DNA from: DATLGD01 sp035540755
GTDB lineage: Bacteria; Actinomycetota; Actinomycetes; Mycobacteriales; SCTD01
Reading direction: 5' to 3'
DNA: 27,453 nt
NCBI GenBank assembly: GCA_035540755.1
Contig: DATLGD010000170.1
Span: forward strand, 1 to 27,453
The notes beneath the pieces were generated by a model, which saw nothing but the letters and a program-made list of their open reading frames with translations, did no database searches and was not told the DNA's origin. The translations under genes were made by a program, and so were the position numbers. Below are positions 1-6,285 of the stretch, in pieces; the first letter of the stretch is position 1, and each line of letters starts with the position of its first letter.

Positions 1-353
1 ACCAGCACGACCGGCGCGTCGAGCAGCCGTGCGACGTGCGCCGTCGACCCCTCGTCGGTGGCGCCGCGGCCGTCGTAGAGGCCCATGACGCCCTCGACGA
101 CGGCGATGTCTGCGCCCGCGGCGCCGTGCAGCAGCAGCGGCGCGATGCGCTCCTCGCCGACGAGCACCGGGTCGAGGTTGCGGCCAGGACGGCCGGTGGC
201 GAGCGCGTGGTAGCCGGGGTCGATGTAGTCCGGTCCGACCTTGTGCGGCGACACCTGCAGGCCGCGCGAGGCGAGTGCCGCCATCAACCCGGTGGCCACC
301 GTCGTCTTGCCGGCACCGGACGCCGGCGCCGCCACCACCAGCCGCGCCGTCAC
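1..353 (-). CDS. cobB: Cobyrinate / hydrogenobyrinate a,c-diamide synthase, N-terminal part (runs off window)
   Basis: The protein amidates the a and c carboxylates of (hydrogeno)cobyrinic acid using ATP and glutamine. Only the first 117 residues lie in the window; the family is usually about 450 residues, so the C-terminal glutaminase domain is beyond the left edge. The visible part is the N-terminal dethiobiotin-synthetase-like ATPase: P-loop APASGAGKTT at residues 9-18, the family motif KVGPDYIDP at 38-46, and VVEGVMGLYDG at about 85-95. The GTG start at 353 is chosen because an AGGGGA Shine-Dalgarno lies just upstream and the P-loop begins at the expected distance. It is the third gene after chlID and cobO, 88 bp from the cobO stop, and an inverted repeat covers its ribosome-binding site. 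Family assignment is secure; A/B subclass naming is by pathway context. Confidence 0.93.
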   Translation of the reverse strand, partial: MTARLVVAAPASGAGKTTVATGLMAALASRGLQVSPHKVGPDYIDPGYHALATGRPGRNLDPVLVGEERIAPLLLHGAAGADIAVVEGVMGLYDGRGATDEGSTAHVARLLDAPVVL

Positions 354-357
354 CTCG

Positions 358-416
358 ACTTCCCCTGCGCCGTGGCACGTCCTGGCGCCTGCGAGGTGTC
401 GGGACGCAGGGGAAGT
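358..416 (-). promoter_or_regulatory. Perfect 12-bp inverted repeat covering the cobB ribosome-binding site
   Basis: Arms ACTTCCCCTGCG (358-369) and CGCAGGGGAAGT (405-416) are perfectly complementary, with a 35-nt loop, in the 88-bp gap between cobO and cobB. On the transcribed (minus) strand the second arm contains the AGGGGA Shine-Dalgarno of cobB, so the hairpin could hide it. The repeat is seen directly; a regulatory role is inference. It has no U-tract, so a plain terminator is less likely. Confidence 0.5.
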
Positions 417-441
417 GCGGAGGCGGGAACGGGGGGCCGGG

Positions 442-1047
442 TCACCACTCGATCCCCCGCTGGCCCTTCTGGCCTGCGTCCATCGGGTGCTTGACCTTGG
501 TCATCTCCACGACGAGGTCGGCCGCCCCGACCAAGCGCGGGTGGGCGTCCCGCCCGGTGATGACGACGTGCTGCTGGCCCGGCCGGTCGCGCAGCGTCTG
601 CACGACCTCGTCGACGTCGACCCAGCCCCACTTCATCGGGTAGGTGAACTCGTCGAGCACGTAGAACCGGTAGGTCTGGTCGGCGAGGTCGCGCTGCACC
701 TGCCGCCAGCCCTCGAGCGCGTTCGCGGCGTGGTCGTCGTCGGTGCCGGACTTGCGGGTCCAGGACCAGCCCTCGCCCATCTTGTGCCAGGCGACGGTGC
801 CGCCCTCGCCGCTCGCTCCGAGCGTGCGCAGTGCCTGCTCCTCGCCGACCTTCCACTTCGCGCTCTTGACGAACTGGAAGACCCCGATCGGCCAGCCCTG
901 GTTCCAGGCGCGCAGCGCCAGCCCGAAGGCGGCGGTCGACTTGCCCTTCATCTCGCCTGTGTGCACGACGAGCAGCGGCCGATTGCGGCGCTGACGCGTG
1001 GTCAGCCCGTCGTCGGGCACGGAGCTCGGCTGCCCCTGCGGCGCCAT
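442..1047 (-). CDS. cobO: Cob(I)yrinic acid a,c-diamide adenosyltransferase
   Basis: This cytoplasmic enzyme transfers the adenosyl group of ATP to the Co(I) corrin, after cobalt insertion and before the CobQ amidations. The product is 201 residues, the usual CobO/BtuR size. The P-loop is at residues 31-38 (GEMKGKST), followed by AAFGLALRA. FYVLDEFTYPMKWGW carries the family's acidic substrate-pocket residues, and the C-terminus HPMDAGQKGQRGIEW matches the conserved CobO tail. The ATG at 1047 is chosen because it overlaps the chlID stop (TGATG, one shared base), giving translational coupling. Longer upstream starts would run into chlID. It is co-transcribed with chlID and cobB and so presumably falls under the same cobalamin riboswitch. 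Confidence 0.96.
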   Translation of the reverse strand: MAPQGQPSSVPDDGLTTRQRRNRPLLVVHTGEMKGKSTAAFGLALRAWNQGWPIGVFQFVKSAKWKVGEEQALRTLGASGEGGTVAWHKMGEGWSWTRKSGTDDDHAANALEGWRQVQRDLADQTYRFYVLDEFTYPMKWGWVDVDEVVQTLRDRPGQQHVVITGRDAHPRLVGAADLVVEMTKVKHPMDAGQKGQRGIEW

Positions 1048-3053
1048 CAGGCAGCCGTCCGCGTCGAGCGGGCGACGGCCGTCAGCGACTCCGCCGACAG
1101 CTCCTCGAGCCGCAGCGCGACCCCTCCGAGCTGCTCCCCGAGCTCGGCTGCGAGGCCGAGCCGCACCGGCCCGCTCTCGCAGTCGACGACGACGCACGCC
1201 GCGCCCGTGCGCACCAGGTGCGCGGCGGCCAGCTCCGGCGCCGGCCCGCTGGTGTGCCGGCCGTCGGTGACGACGACGACGAGCGCGCGCCGCCCGGCGT
1301 CGCGCAGCGCCTCGACGCGCAGCACCTCGGCCGCCCGCAGCAGACCTGCCGACAGCGGTGTGCGGCCGCCGGTGGGCAGCGTCGTCAGTCGCGCGGCCGC
1401 CGCCTCGACGCTGCTGGTCGGCGGCAGCGCGAGCTCGGCGTCGGTGCCGCGGAAGGTGATGAGACCGACCTTGTCGCGGCGCTGGTAGGCGTCGAGCAGC
1501 AGCGACAGCACGGCGCCCTTGACTGCGGCGGTGCGCGAGCGGGCAGCCATCGAGCCGGACGCGTCGACGACGAACAGGACGAGGTTGCCCTCGCGCCCCT
1601 CGCGAACCGCCTCGCGCAGGTCGTCGCTGCGCAGCACGACGCCCGTGCCGGTGCGTCCGCGGGCGCGCTGGAACGGGGCGGCCGCGCGCAGCGTCGCCGA
1701 CAGGTGCAGGGCGTGCAGCCGGCCGGCCGGTCGGCGGGCGCCGGTGAGCTTGCCGCTCCCGCCCTGCGCCCGGGACCGTCGCCCGGCGGCACCCGCGCGC
1801 CGGTTCACGCCGGGCACCTGCAGGGTCACTGCTCTGAACGGCGTGCCCGGCGTCTCGGTCCGCTCCCCCGACGCCCCCGCCGGCGCCGGCTGCTCCTCCT
1901 GCTGCTCCCCCTGCCCTGCGTCAGAGTCCTGGAGCTGCTCCGACGGCGTGTCGGCTGACGTCCCGGAGCCCGGGCCGCCGCTGTCGGGGGCGCCGCCGTC
2001 CGGGCCGCCGCCGTCGTCGTCCGGACCGCCGTCGGGGTCCTCCTCGGGCTCCACCGAGGAGAGCGCGTCCTCGAGCTGCTGGTCGTCGAGCCCCGGCGCC
2101 TCGAACGGCGTCCGACGGCGGCGGTGCGGCAGCGCCAGCCGCGCGGCGGTGCGCACGTCCTCGGTGGTGACCTCGTCCCGGCCGGCCCAGGCCGCCAGGG
2201 CTACGGCGGCCTTCGCCGTGACGAGGTCGGCGCGCAGGCCGTCGACGTCGAAAGCAGCACAGACGGTGGTGACCTCGCGCAGCGCCTGGTCGCCGAGCAC
2301 CACCTTCGGCAGGCGGGCCCGGGCCTCGGCGATGCGCCCGGCGAGGTCGGCATCGGCCTGCTGCCACTGGGCGGCGAACGCCGCGGGGTCGGCCTCGTAC
2401 GCCATCCGGCGGCGCACGACCTCCGCCCGCTCGACCGGGTCGCGGGTGGCCCGCACCTCGACGGTGAGGCCGAAGCGGTCGAGCAGCTGCGGGCGCAGCT
2501 CGCCCTCCTCGGGGTTCATCGTGCCGACCAGCAGGAACCGCGCGGCATGCCGCACGGATACGCCTTCGCGCTCGACGTAGGAGGTGCCGAGGGCGGCGGC
2601 GTCCAGCAGCAGGTCGACGAGGTGGTCGTGCAGGAGGTTGACCTCGTCGACGTAGAGCACGCCGCGGTGCGCCTGCGCCAGCAGCCCCGGCTCGTAGGCG
2701 CGCACGCCCTCGGTGAGCGCCCGTTCGAGGTCCAGCGAGCCGACCAGCCGGTCCTCGGACGCGCCGACCGGCAGCTCGACGAGCCGGGCGGGGCGGGAGG
2801 CGGCGTCGACGTCGTCGTGCGGGCCGTCGGGGCACTCGGGATCGGGCGCAGCGGGGTCGCAGGAGAACCTGCAGCCCTCGACGACGGCCACTGGCGGCAG
2901 GAGCGCCGCGAGCGCGCGGACGACGGTCGACTTCGCGGTGCCCTTCTCCCCGCGCACGAGGACGCCGCCGACCGACGGCGACACGGCGTTGACCACCAGC
3001 GCCAGCCGCAGGTCGTCGAGTCCGACGACGGCCGAGAACGGGTAGGCGCTCAC
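1047..3053 (-). CDS. Fused ChlI/ChlD-type AAA+ chelatase protein, probable cobaltochelatase partner of CobN
   Basis: Probable ATPase-plus-integrin module that drives cobalt insertion by CobN; in actinobacteria one fused ChlI-ChlD protein commonly stands in for CobS and CobT. It has 668 residues. The AAA+ part (about 1-310) has Walker A GEKGTAKS (35-42), a cysteine cluster C61/C65/C74 as in ChlI, Walker B VLYVDEVNLL (132-141) and a sensor/arginine-finger stretch TMNPEEGELRPQLLDRFG (178-195). An acidic Gly/Pro/Asp linker (about 333-400) follows, then a von Willebrand A domain with MIDAS DASGS (498-502), a Thr near 565 and TDG near 596. The GTG at 3053 fits the usual YPFSAVVG N-terminus. An open frame continues far upstream but would be translated through the riboswitch, so it is rejected. 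No Shine-Dalgarno precedes this GTG, which overlaps a short leader frame by GTGA. Magnesium chelation for chlorophyll is unlikely given the cob neighbours. Confidence 0.92.
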   Translation of the reverse strand: MSAYPFSAVVGLDDLRLALVVNAVSPSVGGVLVRGEKGTAKSTVVRALAALLPPVAVVEGCRFSCDPAAPDPECPDGPHDDVDAASRPARLVELPVGASEDRLVGSLDLERALTEGVRAYEPGLLAQAHRGVLYVDEVNLLHDHLVDLLLDAAALGTSYVEREGVSVRHAARFLLVGTMNPEEGELRPQLLDRFGLTVEVRATRDPVERAEVVRRRMAYEADPAAFAAQWQQADADLAGRIAEARARLPKVVLGDQALREVTTVCAAFDVDGLRADLVTAKAAVALAAWAGRDEVTTEDVRTAARLALPHRRRRTPFEAPGLDDQQLEDALSSVEPEEDPDGGPDDDGGGPDGGAPDSGGPGSGTSADTPSEQLQDSDAGQGEQQEEQPAPAGASGERTETPGTPFRAVTLQVPGVNRRAGAAGRRSRAQGGSGKLTGARRPAGRLHALHLSATLRAAAPFQRARGRTGTGVVLRSDDLREAVREGREGNLVLFVVDASGSMAARSRTAAVKGAVLSLLLDAYQRRDKVGLITFRGTDAELALPPTSSVEAAAARLTTLPTGGRTPLSAGLLRAAEVLRVEALRDAGRRALVVVVTDGRHTSGPAPELAAAHLVRTGAACVVVDCESGPVRLGLAAELGEQLGGVALRLEELSAESLTAVARSTRTAA

Positions 3054-3085
3054 AGCAGCGGCTCGGGCAGTGGAGCGACAGGCAC
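3050..3085 (-). CDS. Possible 11-residue leader peptide before the chelatase gene
   Basis: GTG at 3085 opens an 11-codon frame (VPVAPLPEPLL) whose TGA overlaps the chelatase GTG start as GTGA. An SD-like GAGGAAGG (3104-3097) lies 11 nt upstream, while the chelatase start itself has no SD. This geometry suggests translational coupling: ribosomes recruited at the leader could re-initiate at chlID. The frame lies 45 nt downstream of the riboswitch. The coordinates and overlaps are read directly. That the leader is translated is inference; its small size means chance cannot be excluded. Confidence 0.3.
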   Translation of the reverse strand: MPVAPLPEPLL

Positions 3086-3129
3086 GGCGGCAGTCGCCTT
3101 CCTCGGGATCCGCGCCCCGCGAGAAGTGG

Positions 3130-3230
3130 TCGACGGCGGGAGTGTCTGGCTCCCCGGGCGCCCTCGCGGGAACCGGGTCACAGTGGCGGGACCGCGCCGG
3201 GGTCGCACCGGCTTCCTCCACTGCCGTCGA
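3130..3230 (-). ncRNA. Cobalamin (AdoCbl-type) riboswitch
   Basis: The minus strand reads the classic cobalamin riboswitch core in order: GAGGAAGCCGGTG, a GCCGG/CCGGC stem, GCGGTCCCGCCACTGTGA (the B12-box region, CGCCACTG at 3188-3181), then GGAGCCAGACACTCC. The ends close in an 8-bp P1 stem: TCGACGGC (3230-3223) with GCCGTCGA (3137-3130). It sits 76 nt before the chelatase GTG, so AdoCbl should repress chlID-cobO-cobB. No intrinsic terminator with a U-tract is visible downstream, which favours control of translation, possibly at the GAGGAAGG site (3104-3097). Motif order and P1 complementarity are seen; the ligand and regulatory sign follow from the family. Confidence 0.9.
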
Positions 3231-3242
3231 AGGTCGGTGCCG

Positions 3243-3248
3243 ACTGTA
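3243..3248 (-). promoter_or_regulatory. Candidate -10 element for the riboswitch-chlID transcript
   Basis: TACAGT on the minus strand fits the actinobacterial TANNNT -10 consensus. It lies 12 nt upstream of the riboswitch P1 stem, which would start the transcript just ahead of the aptamer. No convincing -35 hexamer is found 16-18 bp upstream. The position is plausible, but the site is called on one hexamer. Confidence 0.35.
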
Positions 3249-3283
3249 CGCGCCGGGACGGGGGTGGCGGCGTGAGCCCGCCG

Positions 3284-3289
3284 TAGGGT
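3284..3289 (+). promoter_or_regulatory. Candidate -10 element giving a leaderless purU transcript
   Basis: TAGGGT fits TANNNT and ends 7 nt before the purU GTG, so transcription would begin on the start codon. There is no good Shine-Dalgarno in front of purU, which agrees with a leaderless mRNA. No clear -35 is visible. The promoter is back-to-back with that of the riboswitch transcript. Confidence 0.35.
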
Positions 3290-3296
3290 CGCCGGC

Positions 3297-4214
3297 GTGA
3301 CCTCGCCCGACGTCTCCCCGCTGGAGCGGTCCACCTACGTGCCCCGTCACGGCGAGGGCGGGCGCACCGCCGTCCTGCTGCTCACCTGCCCCGACGCCCG
3401 CGGCATCGTGGCCGCCGTCGCCGAGTGGCTGTACCGGCACGGCGCCAACATCGTCGAGGTCGACCAGCACACCGACCACCACGAGGGGTTGTTCTTCCAG
3501 CGGGTCGAGTTCGAGCTGCAGGACTTCGGCCTGCCGGACGCCGAGGTGCTGCCGGCCTTCCGGGCCGAGGTGGGTGACCGGTTCGCCATGGAGTGCGACC
3601 TGCGCTTCCCCGAGCAGGTGCCGCGGATCGCCGTCCTCGCCTCCAAGCAGCCGCACTGCCTGCTGGACCTGCTGGCCCGGTGGCGCACCGGCGAGCTCGC
3701 CGCCGAGATCGCCCTCGTGGTCAGCAACCACACCGACCACGCGGAGGCCTGCGCGTTCTTCGGCGTCCCGTTCCACCACCTGCCGGTGGAGCAGGGGCGC
3801 AAGGCGGAGCAGGAGGCCCGGGTCGCCGAGCTGGTCGACGGCAGCGGCGCCGAGCTCGTCGTGCTGGCCCGCTACATGCAGGTGCTCAGCGCCGGCTTCT
3901 GCGCCCGCTACGCGCACCGGGTCATCAACATCCACCACTCGCTGCTGCCGGCGTTCGTCGGCGCCAAGCCCTACCACCAGGCGTTCGAGCGCGGCGTCAA
4001 GGTCATCGGAGCGACCGCGCACTACGCGACGGCCGACCTCGACCAGGGCCCGATCATCGCCCAGGACGTCGCGAAGGTGACCCACCGCGACTCGGTCGAG
4101 GACCTCGTCGCCCGCGGCCGCGACCTCGAGGCGCACGTGCTGGCGCGGGCGGTCCGGCTGCACCTCGCGGCCAAGGTGCTCGTGCACGGCAGCCGCACCG
4201 TCGTGTTCGAGTGA
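3297..4214 (+). CDS. purU: Formyltetrahydrofolate deformylase
   Basis: Hydrolyses 10-formyltetrahydrofolate to tetrahydrofolate plus formate, balancing the one-carbon pool and supplying formate for purine synthesis. The product is 305 residues, a little longer than the typical 280-290 because of an N-terminal tail of about 20 residues. An ACT regulatory domain (about 24-100, LLLTCPDARGIVAAVAEWL) is followed by a formyltransferase fold: SNHTDHAE at 143-150, then INIHHSLLPAF with catalytic Asn211 and His213, and LDQGPIIAQD with Asp249. All three residues of the PurN/PurU active site are present. GTG 3297 is the first start; a TANNNT hexamer 7 nt upstream suggests a leaderless message. It is divergent from the chlID operon with only 66 bp between it and the riboswitch. 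No folate gene adjoins it, so it is probably monocistronic. Confidence 0.96.
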   Translation: MTSPDVSPLERSTYVPRHGEGGRTAVLLLTCPDARGIVAAVAEWLYRHGANIVEVDQHTDHHEGLFFQRVEFELQDFGLPDAEVLPAFRAEVGDRFAMECDLRFPEQVPRIAVLASKQPHCLLDLLARWRTGELAAEIALVVSNHTDHAEACAFFGVPFHHLPVEQGRKAEQEARVAELVDGSGAELVVLARYMQVLSAGFCARYAHRVINIHHSLLPAFVGAKPYHQAFERGVKVIGATAHYATADLDQGPIIAQDVAKVTHRDSVEDLVARGRDLEAHVLARAVRLHLAAKVLVHGSRTVVFE

Positions 4215-4325
4215 CCGGGACGCAGACCCTTCCCGTCGCCCCCCGCGTCGTCCCGCAGCGCCCCGGATCGCCGCGGCAGCCCTGAGGTTGAGGGCGGGCG
4301 TTCCGCGCCGTGCGACGCTGGTCGC

Positions 4326-5228
4326 GTGCAGCAGCGAGCCCGACGCCTCCTGGTCGCGCCGGCTCTCTGCCTGGTGCTCCTGGGTGCGGCCTGCGGTGCC
4401 GACCCCGGGCCTGCACCGGCCTCCGCGCCGACGGCGGACGCCCCCTCCTCAGCGCCGGCGCCCGAGCCGCCCGCACCTCCCGAGACGTCACCGCAGCCGT
4501 CTGCGCTGCCGGTGCCCTCGGCAGAACCGCTCTGGGTCGTGGGGGCCTCCCCCCTGCCGCTGCGACCGGACGGCTTCGGTGAGGTGCTGCCCACCCCGGA
4601 GGTGCTCCGCCACCGCCGGCTGCCGACTGCCGACCTGCTGCCGCCGCCGGCCGACGGCCGCTTCGCCGCCACGGTCGGACCGGTCACGCCGGACCTCCGC
4701 GAGCGCATGGGCGAGTCGTGGTCGGAGGCCTGCCCCGTCGGCCTCGACGCTCTGAGGTACCTCACCGTCTCCTTCCTCGGCTTCGACGACCGGCCGCACA
4801 CCGGTGAGATCGTCGTGGCTGCCGAGGTCGCCGACGCCGTCGTCGAGGTCTTCCGGCGCCTCTACGACGAGCGCTTCCCGATCGAGGAGATGCGCCTGGT
4901 GACGACCGCGGACCTGCGGGCGGCGCCCACCGGCGACGGCAACAACACCGCCGCGTACGTCTGCCGCGCCGCCAGGGGGCAGACCCGCTGGTCCGAGCAC
5001 GCCTACGGCCGCGCCGTGGACATCAACCCCTTCCACAACCCGCTGGTGCGGCGCGACCTCGTCGTGCCAGAGCTGGCCTCCGCCTACGCCGACCGTGACG
5101 ACGTGCGCCCCGGGATGCACCTGCGCGGCGGGCCGGCGGTGCGTGCCTTCGCCGACGCCGGGTTCGTCTGGGGCGGCACCTGGAGCAGCAGCAAGGACTA
5201 CATGCACTTCTCGACGACCGGCCGCTGA
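4326..5228 (+). CDS. Lipoprotein with M15-type (VanY/D-Ala-D-Ala carboxypeptidase-like) metallopeptidase domain, copy 1
   Basis: Predicted exported zinc peptidase, likely acting on cell-wall peptides. It has 300 residues. A signal peptide ends in LVLLGAAC with the lipidated Cys at 23, although Gly at -3 is less usual. A Pro/Ala/Ser-rich linker spans about 24-66. The C-terminal domain (about 117-300) carries SEHAYGRAVD with zinc ligands His225 and Asp232, and KDYMHF with His294, the M15 (Peptidase_M15_4-like) signature. The substrate cannot be read from the sequence. The GTG start is supported by the signal peptide; a hexamer GACGCT ends 6 nt upstream and no SD is seen, so the mRNA may be leaderless. 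The next gene is a paralogue 87 bp downstream. The 111 bp before this gene hold only a weak 5-bp hairpin (4279-4295). Confidence 0.86.
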   Translation: MQQRARRLLVAPALCLVLLGAACGADPGPAPASAPTADAPSSAPAPEPPAPPETSPQPSALPVPSAEPLWVVGASPLPLRPDGFGEVLPTPEVLRHRRLPTADLLPPPADGRFAATVGPVTPDLRERMGESWSEACPVGLDALRYLTVSFLGFDDRPHTGEIVVAAEVADAVVEVFRRLYDERFPIEEMRLVTTADLRAAPTGDGNNTAAYVCRAARGQTRWSEHAYGRAVDINPFHNPLVRRDLVVPELASAYADRDDVRPGMHLRGGPAVRAFADAGFVWGGTWSSSKDYMHFSTTGR

Positions 5229-5315
5229 CCTGCGGCGACGGGCACCGCCGAGCCGACGCTGCCGGACCGCCCCGAGACGGACGCACGGGACGCGACGCCG
5301 TGCAACCCTGGAGGC

Positions 5316-6179
5316 ATGCCCCGCACGCTCCGGCTCGCTGCCGCCTGGCTCGCGGCGGCGACCCTCGTCGCGTGCGGCGGGGTCGCGCAGCAGGTCGAGA
5401 CGGTGGCGGTGGTCGACGCCGCCGCGTCCGGGCCTTTCGCGGTCGACCTGCAGCCGGTCGAGCAGGCCGCCGCACGCGCGGCGTGGGCCGTCCCCCCGGT
5501 GCCGGTGCCGCTGCCGGCCGCCACGCTGGCCGAGATCCGCGAGTCCCCCGAGCTGCTGGCCGACCGGCGCCTGCCCACGGTGAGCGCGCTCGTGCCGCCG
5601 TCCGGCGAACGCTTCGGCTCGACCACCGGCCCCGTCACCCCGGAGATCCGCGAGCGGATGGGCGAGAGCTGGTCGGAGGCGTGCCCGGTCGGCCTCGAGG
5701 ACCTGCGCTACCTGACCGTCACCTTCCGCGGCTTCGACGGCCTCTCGCACACCGGTGAGCTGGTCGTGCACGCCACGGCCGCCGACGCGGTCGTGGAGGT
5801 GTTCCGCGCCCTCTACGCCGAGGACTTCCCGATCGAGGAGATGCGCCTCATCACCACGGCGGACCATCACGCGCCGCCGACCGGCGACGGCAACAACACC
5901 GCCGCGTACAACTGCCGGAAGGCACGGGGGCAGAGCCGGTGGTCGGCGCACGCCTACGGCACCGCCGTCGACATCAACCCGTTCCAGAACCCGATGGTCC
6001 GCCGCAGCAGCGTCGTCCCCGAGCTGGGCGCCGCCTACGTCGACCGGTCGAACGTCCGGCCCGGCATGCTCACACCCGACGGTCCTGCCGTGCGCGCCTT
6101 CACCGCCGCCGGCTGGGTCTGGGGCGGCGACTGGACGTACAGCAAGGACTACATGCACTTCTCCACCGACGGCAGCTGA
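5316..6179 (+). CDS. Lipoprotein with M15-type metallopeptidase domain, copy 2
   Basis: A 287-residue paralogue of the preceding gene. The two proteins align almost continuously from GPVTPEIRERMGESWSEACP onward, with the zinc ligands kept: SAHAYGTAVD (His212, Asp219) and KDYMHF (His281). The N-terminal third differs: a better lipobox (TLVAC, Cys20) and no long Pro-rich linker. Like copy 1 it is predicted to be a lipid-anchored peptidase acting outside the membrane, perhaps on peptidoglycan stem peptides; this is inference. The ATG at 5316 is preceded by AACCCT ending 6 nt upstream. GGAGG is present but only one base from the ATG, too close for a normal SD, so a leaderless start is likely. Each copy seems to have its own promoter. 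Confidence 0.86.
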   Translation: MPRTLRLAAAWLAAATLVACGGVAQQVETVAVVDAAASGPFAVDLQPVEQAAARAAWAVPPVPVPLPAATLAEIRESPELLADRRLPTVSALVPPSGERFGSTTGPVTPEIRERMGESWSEACPVGLEDLRYLTVTFRGFDGLSHTGELVVHATAADAVVEVFRALYAEDFPIEEMRLITTADHHAPPTGDGNNTAAYNCRKARGQSRWSAHAYGTAVDINPFQNPMVRRSSVVPELGAAYVDRSNVRPGMLTPDGPAVRAFTAAGWVWGGDWTYSKDYMHFSTDGS

Positions 6180-6208
6180 GCCGTCCCGCCCGCTTCGCCC
6201 TGCTCTGT

Positions 6209-6280
6209 CCGTTCTTCGGAGTCATTCCTGACCGAACGGGCGGCCTGGGCAGGAGATCTGCGCCACCCGGCGAAATCTCC
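6209..6280 (+). promoter_or_regulatory. Structured region upstream of the subtilase gene
   Basis: The 106-bp gap before the S8 gene holds two inverted repeats: CCGTTC (6209-6214) with GAACGG (6234-6239) around a relatively AT-rich spacer, and GGAGAT (6252-6257) with ATCTCC (6275-6280), inside which CGCC (6261-6264) pairs with GGCG (6269-6272). AAATCT (6273-6278) ends 7 nt before the ATG and could be a -10 for a leaderless transcript; no SD is seen. Operator, promoter or terminator of the upstream gene are all possible. Confidence 0.3.
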
Positions 6281-6285
6281 GCGCC

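Noticed and set aside
1047..3053. Magnesium chelatase for chlorophyll synthesis
   Set aside because: The cob operon context, the B12 riboswitch and a CobN in the same window point to cobalt; no bacteriochlorophyll genes are present.
3054..4187. Upstream extension of the chelatase frame on the minus strand
   Set aside because: It runs through the riboswitch and antisense to purU and shows no family similarity; it is a product of high GC content.
4279..4295. Terminator after purU
   Set aside because: A 5-bp stem GCCCT/AGGGC about 65 nt after the stop is too weak and too far to call.
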